Shown: positions 6,620 to 14,745 of the stretch, in pieces
How the letters are laid out: the number at the start of each line of letters is the position of its first letter
Numbering within the stretch: the stretch's first letter is position 1
Source: DATKPC01 sp035524275
Lineage (GTDB): Bacteria > Pseudomonadota > Gammaproteobacteria > Burkholderiales > Burkholderiaceae_F
Assembly: GCA_035524275.1 (NCBI GenBank)
Contig: DATKPC010000057.1
Location: forward strand, 1-21,429
DNA length: 21,429 nt
Reading direction: 5' to 3'
Position numbers and translations under genes: made by a program
The notes under the pieces: generated by a model
Databases searched by the model: none
Seen by the model: only the letters and a program-made list of their open reading frames with translations
Told to the model about the DNA's origin: nothing

Positions 6620-8779
6620 ATGCAACGCCCCACCGTTCGCCTTGCCCCTTTTTCGCTCGCCCCGCTTTCGCTTGCCGTGACCCTCGCGCTCGCCTGCGGC
6701 GGTGCCGCCTACGCGCAGCAGGAACCGCCCGCCGGCGACAGCGCCACGAAGGCCGTGGAGACGCCGCTCGCGCCGGCCGTCGTGACCGCGACGCGCACGA
6801 CCCGCTCGACACTGGAGGTCCCGGCCTCGGTCAACGTCGTCACGGCGCAGGAGATCCAGGACACGCAGTTGCGCGTGAACCTTTCCGAGGGCCTCGGCGG
6901 CGTTCCGGGCCTCGTGCTGCTGAACCGGCAGAACTACGCGCAGGACGAGCAGCTGTCGATCCGCGGCTTCGGCGCCCGATCGACCTTCGGCGAACGTGGC
7001 GTGCGGCTTTACGTCGACGGCGTCCCGGCCAACTTTCCCGACGGACAGGGCGAGGTCTCGCACTTTCCGCTGAACGCCGCCGACCGTGTCGAAGTGCTCC
7101 GCGGCCCGTTCTCCGCGCTGTACGGCAATTCGTCCGGCGGCGTCGTCTCGCTGACGACCGACCTGAAGCCGCAGCCGGTCCGCCTCGACCCGTCGTTCGC
7201 GGTCGGCGCGTACAACACCTGGCGGATGGGGTTCGACGGCAAGGGCGGCCAGGGCTCGAACGCGTTCAACGTCGACGTCGACCGCTTCCACACCGGCGGC
7301 TACCGCGACCACGACGAAGCGCGCCGCGACTCGACGAACATCGCGGCGTTGCTTGGCGACACGCCACTGGGCTCGGCACACGTATTCATCAACGCCGTCT
7401 ACATGCCGAACTCGCAGGACGCCATGGGCCTGACGCGCCTGCAATGGCAGCAGAACCCGCAGGCCGCGTCGCCGCAGGCGCTGCAGTTCAATACCCGCAA
7501 GTCGACGCGGCAGGAAACCGTCGGCGGCAATCTCGTCTCCAACCTGACCAGCGAACTGCGCCTCACGACCAGCGCCTGGATCGGCAGCCGCGGCGTCACG
7601 CAGTACCAGGCGATCCCGGTGTCGACCGAGCAGGCGCCGACGAGTCCCGGCGGCGTCATCAACTTCAACCGCGACTTCGGCGGCGGCGACCTGCGCCTGA
7701 CCTACGAACGGACCAACTGGACGACGAGCGCCGGCCTCGACGTCGAGCGCGAGCTGGAGCACCGTTACGGCTTCAACAACTACGTCGGCTCGACCACCGC
7801 ACCGCGGCTCGGCGTCGAGGGCACGCTGCGGCAGTACCTGACGAACACGGTCGATTCGCTGGATCCTTACCTGCAGACCGAGGTGCGCCTCGGCGACCGA
7901 TGGATCGCCGACGCCGGCGTTCGCAGCAGCCATGTCAAGGTCAACTCCAACGACAACCTCAAGGGCGGCGAGACCTCGACGTCGTTCACCGGGCTGGAGC
8001 CGACCGCCGGCCTCGTCTACCGGATCACGCCGCGCGTCAGCGCGTACGGCGCCTTCGGCCGCGGCTTCGAAACGCCGACGCTGACCGAGCTCGCGTACAA
8101 GCCCAACGGGCAGCCCGGACTCAATACGACGCTTCAGGCGGCAACGAGCGACAACGCGGAGATCGGCATCAAGATCGCGGCCGCGCCGACGCTGAGCTAC
8201 GAACTGGCGGCCTACAGCGTCAAGACGCACAACGACCTCGCGGTCGCGACGAACTCCGGCGGCCGATCGACGTACACGAACGTGAACGAAACGCGCCGCG
8301 ACGGCATCGAAGCGGGCGTCAGGTGGCTGCCGGCGCCGAAGTGGTCGACGCAGTTGGCGTTCCAGACGATCAACGCGCGCTTCGCGACCGACTACCTCAC
8401 GTGCGTCGCGGCGCCCTGCACGACGCCGACGCTGCCGGTCGCGGCCGGCAACAAGCTGCCGGGCATCCCGGCGCAGACGCTGTATGCCGAAGCGAAATAC
8501 GAGGCCGGCTGGGCGGACCTGACGGCGGAGGCCCGCGCCTCATCGAAGATCGTGGTCGACGACCGCAATACCGATTCCGCGCCCGGCTACATGGTGTTCA
8601 ATTTCGCCATCGCACACACGTTCGATGTCGGCCCGTACCACCCGCGCGTGTTCGGCCGCCTCGACAACGTGCTGAACCACGGTTACGTCGGGTCGGTGAT
8701 CGTCAACGAGTCAAGCAGCCGCTTCTTCGAGCCGGCCGCGACGCGGACGTGGATGGTCGGGATGGACTTCCCGCTCTGA
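6620..8779 (+). CDS. pqqU: TonB-dependent outer-membrane receptor, YncD/PqqU-like
   Basis: The product is a 719-residue outer-membrane receptor. It has a signal peptide with likely cleavage after Ala32 (AYA/QQ), a TonB box around residues 47-56 (ETPLAPAVVT), a plug domain to about residue 180 and then a beta-barrel. The plug contains LNRQNYAQDEQLSIRGFG, RLYVDGVPANFPDGQG and VEVLRGPFSALYGN. The barrel contains FGRGFETPTLTELAY and GSVIVNESSSRFFEP. These blocks match E. coli YncD, recently shown to take up the redox cofactor PQQ and renamed PqqU. A Cys pair near TCVAAPC also matches the position of the E. coli loop Cys pair. The C-terminal residue is Leu rather than the common aromatic. No PQQ synthesis or PQQ enzyme gene is in the window, so the substrate is inferred from homology only. 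The gene appears to be transcribed alone. Confidence 0.88.
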   Translation: MQRPTVRLAPFSLAPLSLAVTLALACGGAAYAQQEPPAGDSATKAVETPLAPAVVTATRTTRSTLEVPASVNVVTAQEIQDTQLRVNLSEGLGGVPGLVLLNRQNYAQDEQLSIRGFGARSTFGERGVRLYVDGVPANFPDGQGEVSHFPLNAADRVEVLRGPFSALYGNSSGGVVSLTTDLKPQPVRLDPSFAVGAYNTWRMGFDGKGGQGSNAFNVDVDRFHTGGYRDHDEARRDSTNIAALLGDTPLGSAHVFINAVYMPNSQDAMGLTRLQWQQNPQAASPQALQFNTRKSTRQETVGGNLVSNLTSELRLTTSAWIGSRGVTQYQAIPVSTEQAPTSPGGVINFNRDFGGGDLRLTYERTNWTTSAGLDVERELEHRYGFNNYVGSTTAPRLGVEGTLRQYLTNTVDSLDPYLQTEVRLGDRWIADAGVRSSHVKVNSNDNLKGGETSTSFTGLEPTAGLVYRITPRVSAYGAFGRGFETPTLTELAYKPNGQPGLNTTLQAATSDNAEIGIKIAAAPTLSYELAAYSVKTHNDLAVATNSGGRSTYTNVNETRRDGIEAGVRWLPAPKWSTQLAFQTINARFATDYLTCVAAPCTTPTLPVAAGNKLPGIPAQTLYAEAKYEAGWADLTAEARASSKIVVDDRNTDSAPGYMVFNFAIAHTFDVGPYHPRVFGRLDNVLNHGYVGSVIVNESSSRFFEPAATRTWMVGMDFPL

Positions 8780-8829
8780 CGGGCCGCTGCCCGGACGTCA
8801 GGCGACCACGGCGCGGGGGGCTGATGCGA

Positions 8830-10404
8830 TCAGCCCTGCACCCAGGCCCCGACTTCCTGGAACAGGCGCTGCAGGTCCGCGCTTCGCGTGTACATCATGT
8901 GCCCCGCATCGTAGTACCGGTGCGTGACGCGCTGCGCGACGTCGGCCGGCACGTCCAGTTGCGCGAGCGAGTAGTTCGTTGCGCTATACGGCGTGCCCAG
9001 GTCGTAGTAGCCGCTCGCGACAAACACCCGCAGGTGCGGATTGCGCCGCAACGCACGCGCCAGGTCCGGGCTGGTGCACGCGAACCCGTTGCCTTTCCTC
9101 TCGCCGCGGCTCCAGTTCCACTTCTTGTGGACGTCGTCGGACAGGATCTCGTAGCGCATGTCCGTCGCGAGCCCGAGCGTCTCCGCGAAGTACGCCTGCC
9201 CCGCCATGGCGTAAGGGGACACGAGCGCCTCGATGCCCGGATCGAATTCCCATGCGTCGTGACGGCTCGCGCCGAATGGCCCGGTGACTCGCGCCTCCAG
9301 GCGCCCGACGATCTTCCCCTGTTCCCGCAGCAACTGCGTGAAGAACGTCACATCGCTGATCCGCAGGTTCTTCTGCTCCACCAGCGCGACCGGCAACCCG
9401 CTCAGTTCCGCCACGCGCGCGGCGATGCGCTGGCGCCCCGGCGTCGTCAACGTGCCGCCGCGGTGTAGCGCCGCCAGGTACTCCTCGACGACGAAAGCTT
9501 CGGCGGCCTCGCGCGCCGCCGCCGGAGAAGCGCCCGCGGGCCCGGCGAGCCGCCCGTGATACTGCGCTGCGCACGCATAGCCCGGCAGGAACAGCGCGTA
9601 CGGCAGGTCGTTGCCGGGCACGAATTCCAGCGTCTGCAGGTCCATCGCGCACGAGACCAGCACCAGGCCCGACAATGCGACGCCGCGATCCAGCAGCTTC
9701 TCCGCAATGGCCGCCCCGCGCGTCGTGCCGTAGCTCTCGCCGGCCACCAGGACCGCCGAACCGAACCGCTTGTTCCTGGCGAGCCACGCATGGATGACCG
9801 CCGTCAGCGCGTCGACGTCGCCGTCGACGCCCAGCATCCTGTCGCGCGCCTCCTCGCCGGCGGCGATCGAGAATCCGGTGTGCGGCGGATCGATGAAGAC
9901 GAGGTCGAAGTGCGCGAGCCACGAAAGCGGGTTGTCGCGCACGGCGTACGGCGGCGGCGGCATCGAGCCGTCGTCCGGCATCACGACGCGCTTCGGTCCC
10001 AGCGCGCCCAGATGCAGCCAGATCGACGACGATCCGGGCCCGCCGTTGAACGCGAAGCAGATCGGACGCGGATGGCCGGCGCCCGGCCGCGCCGATGCGT
10101 GCGCGCCCGCGTGAGGGTGGTCCGGGCCCGTGGCGAGATACGCGATCGTGAAAACCGCCGCCTGCGGCTCCTCGGGTTGCGAGGCAAAGGTATTCGCGAC
10201 GACCGGGATGAACTCGGCGACCGCCTGGTAAGGCAAGTCGGCGGCACCGGTGCGTCGGAGAACGCCCTCGCTGCGCGCTGCCGACTGCGCGAGCCGCCGG
10301 TCGACCAGCGCGCGCATCTTGTCGTTGATGTCTTTCTTGGTCGCCGCAGCGCCGGGAGCGGCCGCGCGCGCAGTCTGTTCCGTCGGTTCAGTCGATTCGC
10401 CCAT
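8830..10404 (-). CDS. Cytosolic S10-family serine carboxypeptidase-like protein
   Basis: The product is a 524-residue alpha/beta-hydrolase of peptidase family S10. The oxyanion-hole block FNGGPGSSS is at 119-127. The nucleophile Ser224 sits in GESYG, Asp468 in GYYDLGTPY and His502 in YYDAGHMMY, giving a complete catalytic triad in family order. There is no signal peptide, unlike secreted or vacuolar S10 enzymes, so the protein should be cytoplasmic. Residues 1-30 are Ala/Thr-rich and probably disordered. ATG at 10404 is chosen because GGGAG lies 7 nt upstream; a longer in-frame extension to 10527 would overlap the end of ogt and has no family match. It lies 52 bp downstream of ogt on the same strand, so co-transcription is possible. 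Substrate unknown; bacterial members are poorly studied. Confidence 0.88.
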   Translation of the reverse strand: MGESTEPTEQTARAAAPGAAATKKDINDKMRALVDRRLAQSAARSEGVLRRTGAADLPYQAVAEFIPVVANTFASQPEEPQAAVFTIAYLATGPDHPHAGAHASARPGAGHPRPICFAFNGGPGSSSIWLHLGALGPKRVVMPDDGSMPPPPYAVRDNPLSWLAHFDLVFIDPPHTGFSIAAGEEARDRMLGVDGDVDALTAVIHAWLARNKRFGSAVLVAGESYGTTRGAAIAEKLLDRGVALSGLVLVSCAMDLQTLEFVPGNDLPYALFLPGYACAAQYHGRLAGPAGASPAAAREAAEAFVVEEYLAALHRGGTLTTPGRQRIAARVAELSGLPVALVEQKNLRISDVTFFTQLLREQGKIVGRLEARVTGPFGASRHDAWEFDPGIEALVSPYAMAGQAYFAETLGLATDMRYEILSDDVHKKWNWSRGERKGNGFACTSPDLARALRRNPHLRVFVASGYYDLGTPYSATNYSLAQLDVPADVAQRVTHRYYDAGHMMYTRSADLQRLFQEVGAWVQG

Positions 10405-10456
10405 CGTTGGCTCCCGCGCTGTTTTTCTTGGATGGCAAAGTATCGCGCACGTCGCC

Positions 10457-11023
10457 TCAGCGCAGCAGGTCGCGGCCCTGCGCCTCGTGCGCGAGAAGCC
10501 ACCGCTTGCGTTCCAGCCCGCCGCCATAGCCGGTCAGCGCGCCCTTGGAACCGATGACGCGGTGGCACGGAACGACGATGGCCACCGGATTGGACCCGTT
10601 GGCGAGGCCCACGGCGCGCATCGCGCCCGGCTTGCCGATCTTCGCGGCCAGTTCGCCGTAGCTCATCGTCGAACGGGCCGGAATCGTCCGCAGCGCCGCC
10701 CACACCGCGCGCTGGAACGCGGTGCCGAACACGGCGGTGCGCAACGCGTCGATCGCGTGCAGGTCGCCGTCGAAATATTTCATCAGCGCCTGTACGGCGA
10801 CCGACGGCGGCGAACCGCTCGGCGGCGGCTCGACGACGATCGGCTCCGCGTTTCCGCCTGGCGCTGCGCGCCGGTAGCGGTCGAGCAACTCGTGCATCCG
10901 GTCGGCATGGTCGTCCCAATCGACGGCGAGCAATTCGCCCGCCTCGTTCGAGACGACGCGCATGGGCCCCGTGGGCGTCTGCAAGCGTTCCACCGTAAGC
11001 CTGCGGGTGATCGGGCCGGTCAT
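10457..11023 (-). CDS. ogt: Methylated-DNA--protein-cysteine methyltransferase (Ogt)
   Basis: This suicide DNA-repair protein transfers alkyl groups from O6-alkylguanine (and O4-alkylthymine) to its own cysteine. The 188-residue length fits stand-alone Ogt. The active-site block IVVPCHRVIG has acceptor Cys153. FQRAVWAALRTIP and the helix-turn-helix SYGELAAKIGKPGAMRAVGLA with the Asn of ANGSNP are all present. ATG at 11023 is chosen for its GAGGAA ribosome site about 8 nt upstream; a longer frame reaching 11104 adds an Arg-rich stretch without family similarity. It is divergent from alkA across 167 bp and followed by the S10 peptidase gene. No Ada regulatory domain is fused to it. Confidence 0.95.
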   Translation of the reverse strand: MTGPITRRLTVERLQTPTGPMRVVSNEAGELLAVDWDDHADRMHELLDRYRRAAPGGNAEPIVVEPPPSGSPPSVAVQALMKYFDGDLHAIDALRTAVFGTAFQRAVWAALRTIPARSTMSYGELAAKIGKPGAMRAVGLANGSNPVAIVVPCHRVIGSKGALTGYGGGLERKRWLLAHEAQGRDLLR

Positions 11024-11190
11024 GGTCGGTTCCTCGTGCTCGTCGGAATGCAGAAGCAGCCTGCTGCGGCCGCGCCGGCGGCCCCGTTGCAACTCGCGCA
11101 TCATGCGCCTTCGACCCCCGCGCCGCGACGCCCAAGGACCCCAGCGCGCGGCGCCTGGACGATTCGAGTTCGACGTGACACGCTCGCCGA

Positions 11191-12072
11191 ATGCGGCCGC
11201 GCCCTTCGATCACGCGCCATGAACTGCGCTATCGACCGCCCTACGACTGGCCGGCGATGCGGTCGTTCCTGCAACGCCGCGCCATACCGGGCATCGAGCG
11301 CGTCGACGACACGTCCTATGCGCGCACCGTCGAGATCGACGGCATGCAAGGCATCGTCCGGGTCGCGCCGGCCGGCCGCGGCGATGCGCTGCGCGTCACC
11401 GTGCGCGCCCCGGGCGCCGCATCGGTCGCCGACCTGCTGGTCCGCCTGCGCCGCGTCCTCGATACCGACACGGACCCGCGACCGATCGCGGCGCATCTGC
11501 GCCAGGACCTTCGGCTCGCGCCGCTGGTTGCCGCGCGCCCCGGCCTGCGGCTGCCCGGCGCGTGGGACGGCTTCGAATTGGCCGTTCGCGCGATCCTCGG
11601 CCAACAGATCACCGTCGCCGCGGCCCGCGCACTCGCCGGCCGTCTCGTCGCGGCCCACGGCGCGGCGATGCGGGACCCGGCGCCGGGCCTGACGCACGTC
11701 TTCCCGTCGCCCGCGGCCATCGCGGCGGTCGACCCCGCGACGCTGGGCCTGCCGCGCCGTCGCGCCGCGACGCTGGTCGCGATGGCCACCGCGGTCACGC
11801 GCAAGCCGGCATGGCTCGAAGCCGGTCGACCGCTGGACGAGGTCGTCCGCGACCTGTGCGGGATACCCGGAATCGGCGCCTGGACGGCGCACTACATCGC
11901 GATGCGGCAGATGCGCGACGCGGACGCATTCCCCGCGGCCGACGTCGCCCTGCTCCGATCGTTCGGGAACCTCGACGGGGCGCGCCCGACCCCGAAGGAA
12001 CTGCAGGCGCGCGCCGAGGCCTGGCGCCCGTGGCGCGCCTACGCGGCGCAGCACCTCTGGACCGCGGCGTGA
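11191..12072 (+). CDS. alkA: DNA-3-methyladenine glycosylase II (AlkA)
   Basis: This base-excision repair enzyme removes 3-methyladenine and other alkylated bases. The 293-residue length is close to E. coli AlkA (282). The N-terminal AlkA_N domain begins LRYRPPYDWPAMRSFLQRRA, followed by LPGAWDGFELAVRAILGQQITVAAA-like sequence of the HhH-GPD fold. The helix-hairpin-helix GIPGIGAWTAHYIAMR lies at 224-239. The catalytic Asp251 (FPAAD) aligns with E. coli Asp238. The end WRPWRAYAAQHLW matches the family C-terminus. It is a single-function protein without the Ada domains seen in Ada-AlkA fusions. There is no clear ribosome site before the ATG at 11191. The gene is convergent with yidC, with only 9 bp between stop codons. 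Confidence 0.95.
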   Translation: MRPRPSITRHELRYRPPYDWPAMRSFLQRRAIPGIERVDDTSYARTVEIDGMQGIVRVAPAGRGDALRVTVRAPGAASVADLLVRLRRVLDTDTDPRPIAAHLRQDLRLAPLVAARPGLRLPGAWDGFELAVRAILGQQITVAAARALAGRLVAAHGAAMRDPAPGLTHVFPSPAAIAAVDPATLGLPRRRAATLVAMATAVTRKPAWLEAGRPLDEVVRDLCGIPGIGAWTAHYIAMRQMRDADAFPAADVALLRSFGNLDGARPTPKELQARAEAWRPWRAYAAQHLWTAA

Positions 12073-12081
12073 ACGCCGCCG

Positions 12082-13863
12082 TCAGCCGACGGGCTTGGCC
12101 TGCGCGAACTTCTTCGTGATCGCCCACTGCTGCCCGATGGACAGCAGGTTGTTGACCGTCCAGTACAGCACGAGGCCGGCGGGGAAGAAGAACATCATCG
12201 CGCCGAAGACGATCGGCATGATCGCCATCACCTTCGCCTGCACCGGATCCGGCGGCGTCGGGTTCAGCTTGTACTGCACCCACATCGACGCCATCATCAG
12301 CGCCGGCAGGATGAACCACGAATCGGGCGCCGCGAGGTCCTTGACCCACAGGATCCACGGGGCATTGCGCATCTCGACCGAGCCGAGCAGCACCCAGTAC
12401 AGCGCGATGAACACCGGCATCTGCACGAGGATCGGCAGGCAGCCGCCGACCGGGTTGATCTTCTCGGTCTTGTAGAGCTCCATCATCGCAAGCTGCTGCT
12501 TCTGCTTGTCGTCCGCGTACTGCTCGCGGATCTTCTGCAGCCGCGGCCCGACTTCCTTCATCTTCGCCATCGACTTGTAGCTCGCCGCCGACAGCGGGAA
12601 GAACGCCAGCTTCACGATCACCGTCAACAGGATGATCGCCCAGCCCCAGTTCGCGACCGCCTTGTGCAGGATCTGCAGCAGCCAGAAGAGCGGCTTCGCG
12701 ACCGGCTGCAGCCAGCCGTAGTCGACGACGCGGTCGAGTTCGGGCGCCAGGCCTTCGAGCGCGCCCTGGTCCTGCGGACCCGCATAGAGCTTCGCGTTGA
12801 CCGTCTCGGTGGCGCCCGGCGCGACCGGCGCGCCCGCAAGGATCATCCCGATCCGATAGCACGACTGCGTCGCGCAGGCGGTGCCGGCCGGGCCGCTGTC
12901 GAGCTTGCCGACGTAGTACTCGCGCTCGCCGTTCGCCGGGACCCAGGCGGTGACGAAGTAGTGCTGCACCATCGCGATCCAGCCGTCGCTCGCCTTCTTG
13001 TCGTAGCTCGCCTTGTCCTTGTCGAGGTCGCTGAAACTCACCTTCTGGAACTTCTTCGCGTCGGTATACAGCGCCGGCCCGGTGAACGTCCGCGACTGGC
13101 TGCCCGACTCGCCATCCGGCGAACTGCCGTCGCGGACGAGTTGCAGGTAGACCGCCGGGGACACCGCGGTCGATCCGTCGTTCTCGATCTGGTGCGCGAC
13201 GTCGATGTCGTAGCGCCCGCGATGCAGCGTGAAGGTCTTCGTGACCTTGAGCCCGCCGCCTTCCGCCGCGAGTTTCAGCGTCACCGTGGCGCCGCCGTCG
13301 GTGGACTTCGGCCCGTCGACGACCGTGAAGGGCGTCGTGTGGTTGGGCGCGCCCTCGACCCGGATCACGCCGCTTTGCGCCGTATAGACGTGCTGCGCGT
13401 CGTTTTCGAACAGCGTCACCGGCGATCCGGCCTGCGGCGATTCGCCGTTGACGAGCGCCATCAGGCCGGCGTGCTTCCATTCCGGCGTCTTCAACTGCTC
13501 CAGCAGGTCCGCGCGCACGACGACGCCACCGACCGGGTCGACGAGCAGGCGCAGCGTGTCGGTCTCCAGCGTCACCGGCTTGCGGGCGACGGGCGCGGCC
13601 GCCGCCGCCGCGGCTGGGGCGCCGGCCGTCGCCGGCGAGCCCGCGGGCACCGAACCGTCGGACGTCGCCGCCACCCCCGCCGGAGCCGCTGCGGGCGTTG
13701 TCGTCGCGGTCACGGCCGGCTTGCCCGGCAGCAGCAGCGAAGGTCGGCCGTTATAGATCTGCCACTTGTCCCAGAGGAACAGCAGCGAGGTTCCGAAGAC
13801 CACCCACAGGATGGTCCGGCGCAGGTCCGCGCCGCTCATCGGAGGCTTTTGCGTTTCGTTCAT
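12082..13863 (-). CDS. yidC: Membrane protein insertase YidC
   Basis: YidC inserts and folds inner-membrane proteins, alone or with SecYEG. The 593-residue product has a first membrane segment at about 17-31, an Ala/Thr/Pro-rich linker (about 47-93), a large periplasmic domain, and the conserved five-helix insertase core from about residue 381. Core motifs include PLSAASYKSMAKMKEV, KINPVGGCLPILVQMP, GSVEMRNAPWILW and FPAGLVLYWTVNN. The hydrophilic-groove position, Arg366 in E. coli, appears as Lys here (VIVKLAFFPLS), which keeps the charge. The ATG overlaps the yidD stop as ATGA (13860-13863), so translation is probably coupled. In related genomes mnmE usually follows yidC; here alkA faces it instead. 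Confidence 0.98.
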   Translation of the reverse strand: MNETQKPPMSGADLRRTILWVVFGTSLLFLWDKWQIYNGRPSLLLPGKPAVTATTTPAAAPAGVAATSDGSVPAGSPATAGAPAAAAAAAPVARKPVTLETDTLRLLVDPVGGVVVRADLLEQLKTPEWKHAGLMALVNGESPQAGSPVTLFENDAQHVYTAQSGVIRVEGAPNHTTPFTVVDGPKSTDGGATVTLKLAAEGGGLKVTKTFTLHRGRYDIDVAHQIENDGSTAVSPAVYLQLVRDGSSPDGESGSQSRTFTGPALYTDAKKFQKVSFSDLDKDKASYDKKASDGWIAMVQHYFVTAWVPANGEREYYVGKLDSGPAGTACATQSCYRIGMILAGAPVAPGATETVNAKLYAGPQDQGALEGLAPELDRVVDYGWLQPVAKPLFWLLQILHKAVANWGWAIILLTVIVKLAFFPLSAASYKSMAKMKEVGPRLQKIREQYADDKQKQQLAMMELYKTEKINPVGGCLPILVQMPVFIALYWVLLGSVEMRNAPWILWVKDLAAPDSWFILPALMMASMWVQYKLNPTPPDPVQAKVMAIMPIVFGAMMFFFPAGLVLYWTVNNLLSIGQQWAITKKFAQAKPVG

Positions 13864-14150
13864 CGTGATCCAGGTTCAATGACGGGCGCCGCGCACGACG
13901 CCGCATGCGCGCCGCCGCACAGGCAGCGATAGGAAAAGGATTCGGGGACCGGGTCGATGCCGCCCGGCTTGCCGGGTCGACAGCGCAGCACGCGCGCGAC
14001 GGCCATGACCGTGCCGCGCCAAGCGCCGTGACGTTCGACCGCCTGGCGCGCGTACTCGGAGCACGTCGGCCAGTACAGGCACTGGTTGCCGACCCAGGGC
14101 GACAGGAAAAATCGATAGGCGCGCAACGCGCCGAGGAGGATCGACTTCAC
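13860..14150 (-). CDS. yidD: Membrane protein insertion efficiency factor YidD
   Basis: The product is a 96-residue YidD/UPF0161 protein, a small inner-membrane-associated factor that assists YidC-dependent insertion. The family signature is complete: RAYRFFLSPWVGNQC, then YWPTCSEYARQAVERHG, then LRCRPGKPGGIDPVP. It begins with GTG at 14150, which overlaps the rnpA stop as GTGA (14147-14150), and ends overlapping the yidC ATG. No ATG is available early in the frame, so GTG is well supported. The C-terminal 25 residues after the signature are Cys/Ala-rich (CLCGGAHAASC) and variable in the family. Confidence 0.95.
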   Translation of the reverse strand: MKSILLGALRAYRFFLSPWVGNQCLYWPTCSEYARQAVERHGAWRGTVMAVARVLRCRPGKPGGIDPVPESFSYRCLCGGAHAASCAAPVIEPGSR

Positions 14151-14644
14151 GGCGCGCCCTTGGCGGCCTCGCGCGGCAGTCCGGTCGCGGTGGCCAGCCG
14201 GGCGCGCGCCCCCGCGAGCAGGGCGTCAGCTTCCGCGCGCAGGGCGCGCTTGAATACCGGCATGGACATCGCTTCGGGCTTCGGGAACGGCGCCTTCAGG
14301 CGCACGACGAGATCGATGTTTTGGCCGTTCGCGGCGGCTTCGAGTTCCGCAGCCGCATGGCGCATCGCCTCGCGCAGGATTCGCTTCACCAGCGCCCGCT
14401 GCACCGACAGGCGCGCGTTACGCCGACCGACCGTGACCCCGAATCGTACCTGGGCGCGTGGGTGGCCCTCATTCGCACGGCCTACCGCCGTTGCGTCCGG
14501 GCGAGCGGCCATCACGATGCTCAGGAACCGCCGCCCGCCGCGGTAACTCGCCGCACTGGCCTGCAGGCGTTCGAATTCCGCCGGCTTGAGCAGCCGTTGG
14601 CTCCGTCGAAACCGGAAGTTACCGCCGGACGCCGCGCCGGCCAT
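14147..14644 (-). CDS. rnpA: Ribonuclease P protein component RnpA
   Basis: This basic protein subunit of RNase P helps the catalytic RNA bind pre-tRNA for 5' maturation. The family core is present: RFRRSQRLLKPAEFERL at the start, FGVTVGRRNARLS, then RALVKRILREAMR (83-95) and DLVVRLKAPF. The usual RNR-type motif, for example RNLVKR in Burkholderia, reads RALVKR here, with Ala84 in place of the conserved Asn. The start is uncertain: ATG at 14644 gives 165 residues, and in-frame starts at 14659 and 14686 would lengthen it. Even the shortest form exceeds the usual 115-140 residues, mostly through an insertion after residue 48 and an Ala-rich tail. The stop overlaps yidD. Neighbours rpmH and yidD confirm the identity. 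Confidence 0.93.
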   Translation of the reverse strand: MAGAASGGNFRFRRSQRLLKPAEFERLQASAASYRGGRRFLSIVMAARPDATAVGRANEGHPRAQVRFGVTVGRRNARLSVQRALVKRILREAMRHAAAELEAAANGQNIDLVVRLKAPFPKPEAMSMPVFKRALRAEADALLAGARARLATATGLPREAAKGAP

Positions 14645-14745
14645 GGCAGCGATTCCCATGCCGCGGCCAGCCGGATACACGGACACCCCGCAGGCCGATT
14701 TTCAGGCGCCCGATGTCGGCCGGATGCAGCCCGCCAGGGCGAGGA

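Noticed and set aside
8818..8836. Stem GGGCTGA/TCAGCCC at the end of the S10 peptidase gene
   Set aside because: A 7-bp stem with a 5-nt loop is present, but no T-run follows on either strand and it overlaps the stop codon. The terminator call is not supported.
12064..12079. Stem GCGGCG/CGCCGC with TGAA loop between alkA and yidC
   Set aside because: It overlaps the alkA stop codon and lies in very GC-rich DNA without a T-run on either side, so I do not call it a terminator, though it might act with Rho.
12581..12620. YidC groove residue Lys instead of E. coli Arg366
   Set aside because: The positive charge is kept and Lys here is common in betaproteobacterial YidC, so it is not an anomaly.
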